A stretch of DNA of 46,119 nt from Hypsibius dujardini (taxonomy: Eukaryota; Tardigrada; Eutardigrada; Parachela; Hypsibiidae): assembly GCA_001579985.1 (NCBI GenBank), contig LRSR01004645.1:1-46119 (forward strand), given 5' to 3'. The notes beneath the pieces were generated by a model that saw only the letters and a list, made by a program, of their open reading frames with translations, did not search any database and was not told where the DNA came from. Shown here one piece after another: positions 28,797 through 38,476 of the stretch. Every line of letters begins with the position of its first letter. The stretch's first letter is position 1. The position numbers and the translations under genes are program-made.

Positions 28797-31700
28797 TCAG
28801 GGGAGTACGAGATCTATCAGATTTGCACGCGGCGGTGCCATCTCTTCCGGGAAGAAGTTGCACAACTTCGAGAAGACGTCCACGCGACTCTGCTGCGTTG
28901 TGAGAGCTCCTACGAGGAGGGCATATAATCACGAAAGAGACTCACTAATCCGAAGTGAATGAGAAAACAATTGCACTCACTTGAGCCGGACTGTTCTTCC
29001 ACAGTCTTTGCTTGTGTATCGGAAAACAACAACGTGGGCAAATCGTGAAACTGAAAACATGAAGGACATTGACAGTGCCCTTAGAGGATATCTTGGTGAG
29101 CAGTTGTTGCGGACTGACCTCGTTCATTTCCACGTCGTCGGTTGAATCGATCGTCTCGGAGACGTCACGCTGCAAGTACTGCACCGCCGTGACGGGATCT
29201 TCCAAGCAAAGCTCGCGAAACTTCTGCTTGCGGATGACGTATTTAGCTTGTCGGGCAATATCGGCTGCTTGCCGCTGGACCAACTGAAGAAAAACAGATG
29301 CACAATTCCATGATGGTTCTCTGTAATCCTCAAATGTTCGTCTGTAAGTTGATCAGTCTATCTGACTGTCTGTCTAACTGTCCATCTGTTTCTGTGTCCT
29401 GTCCGCCGGTATTATGTCTGGAAGTTTACTCGCGTGTCTGTCTGTCCGTAACTGGTCCTCCTTGTGCGAGTATATCTACATTTTCCCTGTCTGCCTGCGT
29501 GCCTGTACAGTTGTCTGCCTTTCGAATGAACAAACTAACTAGTCCAAGTGTCTTACCTCCATCTGCCAAAAGTCGTCCAGCCGAGTTTTGACGGAAGTAA
29601 TACTGCTCGGCACCGACAGACTTCCGCCAAACAGATAGTGCAGCTTACTCGTGGGGTCGTAAACGATCTGATGGGCATAGCGCGGAGACGGTTCGATGGG
29701 CTGGCTGCCATCCACCGTAGTGGTCTTCTTCGTCGGGCAGATGCTCCACTTGGAAGTGGCCACATCGAAGGTCCACAAAGTATTTTGGCGATTTTCCGAA
29801 TCCGCAGACTTGAAACCCTGATTAGAGCCCAACGGAATAAAGCCGAGCAGCACAAGCACATTCAGCCACAAGTCCATCAGGAATGAGGAATCGACTTACA
29901 AAGTAAACGTAGATCTCATCCCGATCCAAATCCAGAGTAGCTCGCTGGGTAAGCCCAATCGGCACTGCAATAAGCCCACAGTTCAGTCGTTCTCCGACGC
30001 AAGTTCTTACCCGGGGAACGGAAAATAAAGTTCTGCTTACTGGTGTCACCACTAGCGGTGCTGCCGACAATGTGACTGGTTTCCTTGTCGACATGGAAGG
30101 CAACCATGTCTTTTACCGGGTCTTTGTCGTATTTACCCCCGACAATGTACAGCAGCCGTTTCACCTATAGAGATCTAAACGTAGTTATGAGTCATCTCGT
30201 AGGATATAGTCTATAGCTCTGTGACTGTCTGTCTGCTTATCTGTCTCTCCGGTCTATCTGTCTGTTTATCAGTCTGTCTGTCTGTCAGGTTGGCTGGTTG
30301 GCTGTCTGTGTGCCTGTCTACTTGTCTGTAAGTTTAACAAATCATCGGTCCACTGATCTCGTATTTAAATAAACAAACAAGTCATATTGCACCAAAACAA
30401 TTACCGGATGAAATATAATGCAGTGTCCCATACGTGGCTTCAAGGCAGTGCTGTCTGGAGAACCACTAGCCGGTTCAATCCGTCGCCATGTACTGGTCGG
30501 GATGTGGTAGGCGTACAGACCACTCGTGGCCGCGTTATCCACCGCGGCAGTGCTTCCTGGAGGTTTTCCTTGGGCCACTCTCCCACCGAAGACATAGATG
30601 GTCCTCTTCAATATGTCCAACGCTACTTGGTGGTCGTACAACACTTTCGGTCCTCCCTCTGCAAACGTGTCAGAACTGAGTTGAGTCCAACGCTTCCGCA
30701 GGATGTCGTACATGAAGAAGTCGTTCTTCAGAGGCTCCCCGGTTCGCGCCGGTCCGTCGAGAAAGCGGCCGATCACAAAGATGGTCTGATTGTCCGAGTC
30801 AATCACCATTTTGTGGCAAGATCGCGCTGACGGGCCGTCCTGAAGAGAATAAAACGGCTACTGAGATTACCAGGAACAACATAGAACATGAATAAATAGC
30901 CGAGGCGACGACAAGCAGGCAGGCAGGGAAACATAACAGTCAGATAGATAAACAGACGTAAAAACAAGCAGAAAGACTGAGAGTGAGGGAGGGACTGTCA
31001 GACCACCAGCAAGACAGACACACATACATAGAGAGGTAGACAGGCAGGCAGCACACAAACCGAGAGCACAAACCTCTTGCTCTGTGTCTGTCGATATGAG
31101 AATCCACTTTTTCCGCAATAGATCGTACTGCCAAAAATCTGACAAATCTCTCGCGCCATCCCAGCCGCCGTACAGATAAATCATTTGAGCGGCCGAATCG
31201 AGAACCATTTGATGACCACCACGCATACCCGGCGACGCCCCTGACCCGGGAAGAATTTCCGTCCAAACTGGCACGGCCTTTTGCTCGGCCGTGATACTTT
31301 TCAGGAAATCGTTTTGGGCTGCTTTGTCAATCAGAATTTCCGCCTCCTCGAAGGCGCCTCGTTTGACCACAGCATCGTACAAGTCCGTCAGGAAAGGATG
31401 TTCCAACGAAACGGCCGGCACATTTTTCTGAAGTGTTTCGAAGCATTCGTCCAAACCCATATCGCGAAACATCTTCAGACACATACGGAAGGCCGTCTCC
31501 TGACGAAACTAAACACAACACACGTCCATACGTCCATACGAATCAAAACTCGTTCACACGTCAAGTGTCCATCATGTGATTGATTGACTGATTGATGATC
31601 AAAGCCCGAAATAATAAACGCCCAAACGCTTTATCCTTGATCGTTCGCTCGCTTACTCGCACCAAACAAAACACTTACTGAAGCGACCGTGTAAAGAACA

Positions 31701-32579
31701 GGCAAGACGGTCCTCTCGTCATCCGTCCCGCTCAGCTCGACGTACCAGATGCTGTAGTTGAAACTGGAACCCCACGTCTGCGTCGGGACGATCTTCAGGA
31801 AATTGATCGGAAACAACTTCCCTCCCACCATGGTCTTCAAATTAAAAGTTTCCGGGATCGAATCATTCCGCAGGTCGCCCTCACACAGCAGCAGCATGCC
31901 TGACTCATCCAATCCTCCGTAAATCTACGTCAACGTACCTCATCTTAATGTATTGATTGACTCATCAAATCAATAGCTTGATTGGTTGATTGCACGTTTG
32001 TACATCACTGTAGTGATTGACTCACCAAATCGATAGCGTAATTGGTTGATTGCATGATTGCGTGTCTGTATCTCACTGTATTGATTGACTCACCAAATCG
32101 ATAGCTTGATTGGTTGATTGCATGTCATTCGTGTTTAGATTTAAAAATTATTGATTGATTGTTTGTTTGTTTATTTATTTGGTCATTTTCTTTCCAGTCG
32201 GATATTTCTCAAAACAACGGGCAGACTCACACACCTGAAACTTCCGGATGTTGCAGACGTGCATCTTTTCGTACTTTCCGAAAGTGAGTTGGTGCACAAT
32301 GGAGACGGTGTTGAGTTTGAGCGTAATAAACTGCGGATGTGAATTGGAGTCGGAGGACCATCGACAACTGGCATCAGACGGACGATTCTGAAGTATTTTC
32401 CTGCGAAATAGAGAGCATGGAAAATCAAGTACGAGTTGAAGGTGGTATGGTATGAAAGCGATGAAATATTAGAATATACGGGGATGTTTCTTTTGGGCAT
32501 CTTCCACAGAAAGTTTTCCTTACTGGGGTGGGTAGTTTTCCGTGAAACTTGAAGCGGCATGAATCTTATAGGAGAGCAT
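28797..32579 (-). CDS. MKLN1: Muskelin (discoidin, LisH/CTLH and kelch protein of the CTLH ubiquitin ligase)
   Basis: Eleven exons: 32579-32524, 32400-32235, 31924-31679, 31508-31074, 30839-30405, 30164-30041, 29964-29900, 29817-29557, 29283-29119, 29050-28981 and 28909-28797 (711 aa; human 735). All junctions are in phase. The N-terminal discoidin-like domain (about 1-155) contains FGKYEKMHVCNIRKF and FNYSIWYVELSG. LisH and CTLH follow (about 160-240; EHPFLTDLYDAVVKRGAFE). Kelch blades follow, with GMRGGHQMV, LYGGWDG, SCHKMVID, VFGGRV, RMGHCIIFHP, YIVGGKYD and RYAHQIVYDP. The conserved tail NLIDLVLP ends the protein. Muskelin is a substrate-side subunit of the CTLH/GID E3 ligase and also acts in receptor traffic. 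Introns carry TCTG or CAGA tracts and a 60-68 bp tandem repeat. It is head-to-head with MRPS25. Confidence 0.97.
29360..29530. repeat. Degenerate TCTG tract in muskelin intron 8
   Basis: TCTG/CCTG units between exons at 29557 and 29283. On the sense strand they read CAGA. Confidence 0.7.
30222..30332. repeat. TCTG tract in muskelin intron 5
   Basis: Imperfect TCTG units, including GGTTGGCTGGTTGGCTG, between exons at 30405 and 30164. Confidence 0.75.
30905..31070. repeat. Degenerate CAGA/CAGG tract in muskelin intron 4
   Basis: CAGG, CAGA and ACAC units between exons at 31074 and 30839; opposite in orientation to the tracts in introns 5 and 8. Confidence 0.65.
31952..32130. repeat. 60-68 bp tandem repeat, about 3 copies, in muskelin intron 2
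   Basis: Copies begin at about 31953, 32013 and 32081 with TTGATTGACTCACCAAATCG or a close variant. Each includes ATAGCTTGATTGGTTGATTG and ends near CACTGTA. A GATT-type core has grown into a longer unit. Confidence 0.85.
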
Positions 32580-33233
32580 TTTGATTTTTGGTGAAGCCAT
32601 GTTACCGGCCGGAGATGGTAAAGAAAAATTCAAACGGAAAAGAAAAGAAATAGTTCAATTTTTCAAGCTTTTAGTTTTGCCGAAACGAACAAGTCGGAAA
32701 ACATGGAACAAGCTGGCCAAAAATGTTGGTTCAGTTGATTGAATACACACATGGCCACAATTTGGGTGGCAGACTTTAAGCCAAAATGAGTGGTCCGAGT
32801 TCGAGCCGAATTAAGTCACCGCGTGCACGCGCTCTTGACTACAGCTGACCATGCAGCCTTCACTCCATTGATCGATTGATTGAACTTGTTTACTTTTGCA
32901 GAATTTAGAGCAGCTTGCTCAATCTAATTTTTCCTCTGGGCCGGGCATTATATCAAAGATTCAGGAGAAGGCAGTGGCAAGCTTTAGCCAAGATTGGCTC
33001 AAACTCAGATCACCCTGATGGCTCCAACTCTGCCACCCAAAATTGTGGCCATGTGTGTGTATAGATTGATTGGCTGAGTAGAACTGCTTGTTGAAAGAGT
33101 TCTGTTCGTGTTGCTTAAGGGTTTTTGTTCCTGGATTACGTGGGAAAAATCGGAACAGCAAGATTGATTTTTTTTCAGCATTTGTTTTCTCGGGACGTCC
33201 CATCCGACCCGATCATCATCCGATCGCACCACC
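32580..33233. promoter_or_regulatory. Shared upstream region muskelin / MRPS25
   Basis: 654 bp between divergent start codons. There is a roughly 35-bp inverted correspondence: ATACACACATGGCCACAATT at about 32743 and its near-inverse at about 33039-33062, both next to (T)GGGTGGCAGA / TCTGCCACCC. This could be a foldback element spanning about 300 bp. No TATA box is recognised. Confidence 0.45.
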
Positions 33234-34736
33234 ATGCCGCGGTCATTTTTTATGAGAGGCCCCACGCCGATCCGAAGAACTCTACAGTATCTCGAGTCAG
33301 GGACGATTGCGCTGCGGGATCAGGTTCGGATCGTCAATGTCTACTACCGCAATCGCGATCTTGCCCACAAAGGCGCCAGGTATTTCAGAAGTCGCCTTGT
33401 CAGATGTCAGAACGAAATTTAATTTCCAAATAACGTAATCGATGAATCTGGTCGGTTTGTCAGGGAGTTTGTCTTCTGGAACTTTCCGCAGCTGCAGTAC
33501 CAGAATCCCGGCGTGCAACTGTTGACGTTCGTCAACACCATGCCGACACCCTACATAGAAGCCTTTCTTGGTGAGTAAATAATTTCTCGTAACGTCAGAA
33601 TGGAACAACCAAGTGGTTTACATTTAGCGTCTGCGTGTTTTTGGTGTTCCGGTCTAGCCGCAGCTTGGCTTTCCCCTTTGTCTTGCTGGGTGTCTTTTTC
33701 CTGTGATTTTACACCATTGATTGATCTCTTGCTTGATTGATCTGTTGCTTGATTGATCTCTTGTTTGATTGATCTCTCACTTGATTGATCTCTCGCTTTA
33801 TTGATCTCTTGCTTGATTGTTTTGTTCAGCACATGTCGTTGGATTCGTCGCGCGAAGGATTGATTTGTTGATTTGTGATTTGTTTCTGTCTAGGTTGTCG
33901 ATCTTTCGACTCGAGAATCTATTTAACGGATTCATTGATTTTGGATTTTTTATTTAAAGTTACTAAAAGCATTGATTTATATGACCGAGAAATGAACTGT
34001 AAATCAGGATTTTTTTAAATCTTACATATAATATTTCAACAGTTTTAAGTTTTGTAGTTAGATAAACGTCAACGTGGACTTCTATGACTGTATTTTATGC
34101 CTGATATTTAGGTCCAAATATATTGGTTGGAAAACACTACTGCTACTACAGCCTGTTCGTTTTTCTTGCAGTAGTATTATTTAGCAACTTCTTTGAATTT
34201 GAATAAAAAAAATTCAAAAAACAGACGTGTTTTATTTGAAATCAATTCCACATTTCAGCGTTTAAAATAAGATTTGCAATAAAAATATCCGAATATTTGA
34301 AAGAACTTTTAGTGATTTTCAATAGAAATATCTTTTAATTTTGATTCCTATTGTTTTTTACTTTAAATAAAATAACAATATTTTTATTCAGAATGAAAAG
34401 CTGCTTGTCGAGCGGCAATATCTTATAAAATAATATCTTGCAGAAAGCGGGAAGAAAGTGGTTATCGACGTGTTCGATCATTCGCGCCAGCAAGTGAGCG
34501 ACCGGGTGAAGGGGACCCTCGGTAAAACGGAACAGATTCTTTCCGCGGAAGCTCAGGCTCGCCGAACAGTCGCCAATCCCGCCAACTTCGGCAAGGGCTT
34601 CCCGCGGCACTGTATCTGCGAGATCCCTGGCCAAATACCCTGCCCGCGGGTGATATGCTTCCCGGACCACATGAAGCGGAAACACTACGAGGATCCCTTT
34701 AGTCCTGACAGTCCGATGAAGGCAAAGGAAGAATAA
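33234..34736 (+). CDS. MRPS25: Mitochondrial small ribosomal subunit protein mS25
   Basis: Three exons, 33234-33379, 33464-33570 and 34444-34736 (181 aa; human 173), phases 2 and 1 kept. mS25 is a metazoan mitoribosomal small-subunit protein of the L51/S25/CI-B8 thioredoxin-like fold. Landmarks: PIRRTLQYLESG near the N-terminus (human has PIRRTLQYLSQG), FPQLQYQNPGVQ, FVNTMPTPYIEAFL, NPANFG, RHCICEIPGQIPCP (the Cys pattern that continues the conserved C-terminal region) and a short acidic end. Intron 2 is unusually long for this region (873 nt), AT-rich, and holds a 16-bp tandem repeat. Its stop is 210 bp from that of rabenosyn-5. Confidence 0.96.
33719..33819. repeat. 16-bp tandem repeat, six copies, in MRPS25 intron 2
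   Basis: The unit is GATTGATCTCTTGCTT with one to three changes per copy, at 33719, 33735, 33751, 33767, 33783 and 33799, ending in a partial copy. There are no spacers, so it is not a CRISPR. Confidence 0.92.
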
Positions 34737-34925
34737 TTTTCCCCTTACGCAGAAATAGTTTGTTGGCGTGTTACAAGTCTGAATATTATTATTACACTGT
34801 AAAATTTCACTTAATTTTGTTCAGCCGGAGTGCGTGTATAAAAAAATACGCTAGAGTCAATCGAGTGGAATGCTTGATAAAAAAAATCTCTGTCACGAAC
34901 AGTAAAAAAGCCGTCACCGTATGAG

Positions 34926-34935
34926 CGGGGGGGGG
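34926..34935. repeat. Homopolymer G run
   Basis: Ten consecutive G about 11 bp below the rabenosyn-5 stop codon, so poly-C in that transcript's 3' untranslated region if transcribed. It may also be a sequencing-prone position. Confidence 0.8.
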
Positions 34936-34946
34936 ACTCAGAAAAA

Positions 34947-37385
34947 TCACAACTGCTGTAACACCTGCTGTTTGTAAAACAAAGTAAGATCACTCAGGTT
35001 CTGGCTCAAACTCAACACCTCATCCATCCGGCCGGCCCGCTTGGCCTGCTCGATGGTCTTCTTAACAATCTCAATCTGCTGCAACACTGGGTCGTCGTCC
35101 TGGTCAAGTTCGTCCGCTCGCACCGGCTCGGCGGCCCAACCATTTTGCCGGCCTGCTGTTTCCGGTCTCTTCGTCTTCGGTGGAACTTCCTCGTCGTCGT
35201 CGGCAGCGAACGGGTTGAGGCTGTCGTCGTTATCGCTTTCATCCTCTTCAAAGGGATTGCTGCTGCTGCCCTTTTGCGTAGATCTATCAAAGGGATTTTT
35301 GGAGGCCGTTTTCGGCTTGTCCGGCTTCTTTCGCGCCGACAACGGCGAGTCGTGGTGGTTGTTTCGCGATAAGAGCTGCCGCTTCCGTTCATCGTCCGCC
35401 GCTCGTTTGGCGGCCATGTTGCGTTTGATCTCCTCCCGGCGAGTGCGCTGCAGCTCCTCGCACTTCTCTGGACTAGGCAGCACCGACATGGACAGCACGT
35501 GGGATTTGAGAAAGTCCATGGCGTTCATACGGATTTTGCTGCGGAGTTTCTGCTCAACCGGACTGGTGGTCTCCGGAAGGGCAGCGACTCTTTTCCTGCA
35601 AAAACCGGATGGATAAAGTACAAACTAAAACAGAAAACAGCAAAAGAGACAGTCTGTGATTTGCCTGTTGTTTGAGGCAAACAAAGGATCGACCAGGTCC
35701 AACAGAGGAGTCCAAAAGTAGCGAACTCCTTACCCGAACAAGTCCACGGTGTCGAAGAGCCGCATGAGCTGGTTTCTCAATTCAACTGCCTGTTGCAACT
35801 GAAAATTTGTCTCTCCGGCGCTAAACAATGAAAGCAAATGATAATGCAGATCAAGCCACCCGGAGTATTTCCAAGTTGCAAGGCCTTCCATTGACTCACT
35901 GTAAAGACGCTGCCATCTCCTGATAACCCGGATACAGGTTTTCGGCATCGGAAATGGCGAAAACTATTCTCTACACAGAACCCAAAATAAATTCTTGTCA
36001 CTTGCCGAATGCGGTGGCAGCGGGAGTAAACGGGACATACCTCGTTGAGCTCCTCCAGTTCCGTCTTCTCATACTTCTCATCCATCTGCTTGAGCCTCCT
36101 GTCTAACAGGCCTCTACATATCTCACAAGCTCGCACCACCTGCTCTTTATCCTTGCTGCCCATGCTGGCCATGATGGACATTAGACTTTCGCTGCTATTG
36201 GACCGTTTCATGCCTGGGCCGGGTTTGGTGTCGGATCCTCTCCGGGAGGAATCGTCCGACCGCGACAAGGCTGCTCCCACTGGATTCGTAAGCCTCTCTA
36301 GTTCCCAGAAAAGAAAAACGTCTTCAAATAACCCGACCGGCGACAGCCCATTATTACATCAGGCATCCATCACCACGCGTACCAACGAATGCTTCGTCTA
36401 GGAAGCGACTACACTCCGTACAAATCACACATCCGCACAGCCGACAGTGATGCTTCCGCATGAACCGTTTGAACGTTTTCCCGCAGCCGGGACACACAGG
36501 GACATCGTGGTCGGGAACCCAAGAAGCCAAGTGCTTTTCAAAAACTATGTGGAAACAATACGACTGATTACACGACACGAAATGGTCTAGTTCATCAAAA
36601 CCGGCAATTGATTGATTGTCTGATTGAAAATCTCACCAGCGCGTTGCCTGGGATCGGACGGCGCTTCGTGCACCAACTTATCCAGCCGAATAATCAATTT
36701 ATTGGTCTCCACCATGAATCGCTCCATACGATTGTCGCGAATCTTGCGGAAATACTCTGTGTGGCTGGTCACGTCCCCGTCGTCCTGCGGATCCCAAGTG
36801 ATCAATTGGTCGTTGTGAAATCCGCCGCCCTCATCGTCCGACAATCCACCGCCGCCGTTCCTCCGTTCCGGAGTTGGGCTCGTGCTGCGGCCGACTTTCT
36901 TCAGCAGCATCCCTGCAAACAAAATCCCACTGTACCCGGAAATTCCAGAGTTAAAAAGTAAACAAAATCAGCAGTCAACCAAATACAAACCAACTCATCA
37001 ATCAACCAACACAAACTAACTCATCAATCAACTCAATCAACCAAATGAACGAAGGAAGAACACGCGCTTTGCTCTAAAACGGCCAATGATGTCAAAACGT
37101 TTCCGTCAACAAGCTGTCACCCATTCAAAGTGTTTGATCTAAGTTTATCTGACCAATGTTCATTTTAAGCGCCTAAACTGTTGGGCTGTCTCATGGCGCA
37201 CCTTTCAGCTGTTGCAGGATGGACTTATCCTCCTCCGTGTGATCGCGCTCAAAATGTTCTTGCAGTTCGTCGATCGTCCCGAGGTCCTGCATGCAAATCG
37301 GACAGATGAAACCCTCTCGCACGACAACTTCCGCGGCGGTCGGACGCTGTGGAGTGAGGGAAGAACGAGGTACTGATCGGGACAT
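34947..37385 (-). CDS. RBSN: Rabenosyn-5 (FYVE Rab4/Rab5 effector)
   Basis: Seven exons: 37385-37202, 36912-36637, 36544-36383, 36297-36041, 35970-35900, 35820-35734 and 35595-34947 (561 aa; human 784), all in phase. It tethers early and recycling endosomes by binding PI3P, Rab4/Rab5 and EHD proteins. Visible: a C2H2 finger (C28, C31, H44, H49); NKLIIRLDKL; a FYVE domain with WVPDHD, CPGCG, RKHHCRLCG and a final CEIC pair; the coiled region MAASL-AGET; three NPF motifs for EHD binding (starting 446, 459 and 473); and a C-terminal Rab-binding coil (QQIEIVKKTIEQAKRAGRMD). Compared with vertebrates it has fewer NPF motifs and one clear C-terminal Rab-binding coil. The first junctions split glycine or valine codons in phase 1. 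It is divergent from the unrecognised gene at 38477. Confidence 0.94.
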
Positions 37386-38476
37386 GATGGCAGTTTGGTT
37401 TGGTTTGGTCGTTCGTCGAGAGGAAATCCTAATGTTCCGTCGGATTATGAAATAATCTTTCCGTCCATGTGTTGAGAAACTCGGGCGTGTGTGAAGCAGT
37501 AGAATACGGCGATCTTTTCATGCTGACATTTTGATGCGAAAAGAATGAATCCGTAATATATCCGTGTCGATTTTTTAGTGCAAGTAAACAAGTAGAGTAG
37601 TACACCTTTTACATCGTCTTCACGCTTCACAGTACTAAAACCATACAACAGTGCTTCTTCCAGCGGGTGAGATCTGGCAGGTGTTCCATCCTTCTTACCA
37701 CATCTACATGCGAAAATAATTGCGGAAGTGGTTAGAAGGAAAATTTCTACTTATCAGTTCTTGTGGGTGGAGTGGATTGGAGCAATCATAGATCCCTCAA
37801 CGGTAGGCGTAAATCAACCAAGCGACGCATACAGAACGGTTGAAACGATAACCAGTAAACAATAAGTAGCCAGCCCGAGAACGGGAACCGTTAACCAGCA
37901 CGAACAAAACCTTGAACAGCACGACCAGTGCCAACATCGTCAAACCAATCAACAATCAATCTAACGAACCAATGCAGATAAATGGAACATAATAAAATGC
38001 CGTCACTCGGCACTCCACATACCGGACCGGTTGGGCTGTCAGTTAGTACGAGGTAAAACTCCCAATGCTGCGCAAGTTCGGAAAAGGTATAAATGCCGCG
38101 TTCGCACATTCTTCTCTCATTGTTTGTCAACTTTTTAAATTTAAAAAATCGGCAATAAATCGCTTAATTTATTTGACATTAATTTTTACAAAAATTAAAA
38201 AAAAAATTGAAAAATTGAAAACGAAAAAGAATTCTTGTGGCTATTTTGATTGATACACGTCACAGTTTTGCCCTATTTTCCCTGTCGTGCGCAGCATTTG
38301 CGCCAAATCAAAACTTGCGCATCATTCGGAGTTTTCCCCGTAGTTCAAATTCAAAATGTAATTTTTGCGACAGCATCCCATGCCATTCACCAGTCGTTTC
38401 AGGTCTCTTGAACAGTCCTCTTATCCTTCTTATTTACAAGGCGGCTGCTAGGCTTAAAATAAGAACTCGTAAGGAG
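37386..38476. promoter_or_regulatory. Shared upstream region rabenosyn-5 / unrecognised gene
   Basis: 1,091 bp with no recognisable coding sequence. AT-rich at 38120-38230 (poly-A rich on plus). Confidence 0.4.

Noticed and set aside
29051-29118. Muskelin frame continuing through VSPQQLLTKISSKG
   Set aside because: This is a 68-nt intron with GTCAGT and TTTTCAG ends. Removing it restores phase and gives the expected EFHDLPTLLF segment.
33719-33819. CRISPR-like array
   Set aside because: The units are directly adjacent without spacers, the locus is an animal intron, and no cas genes are present.
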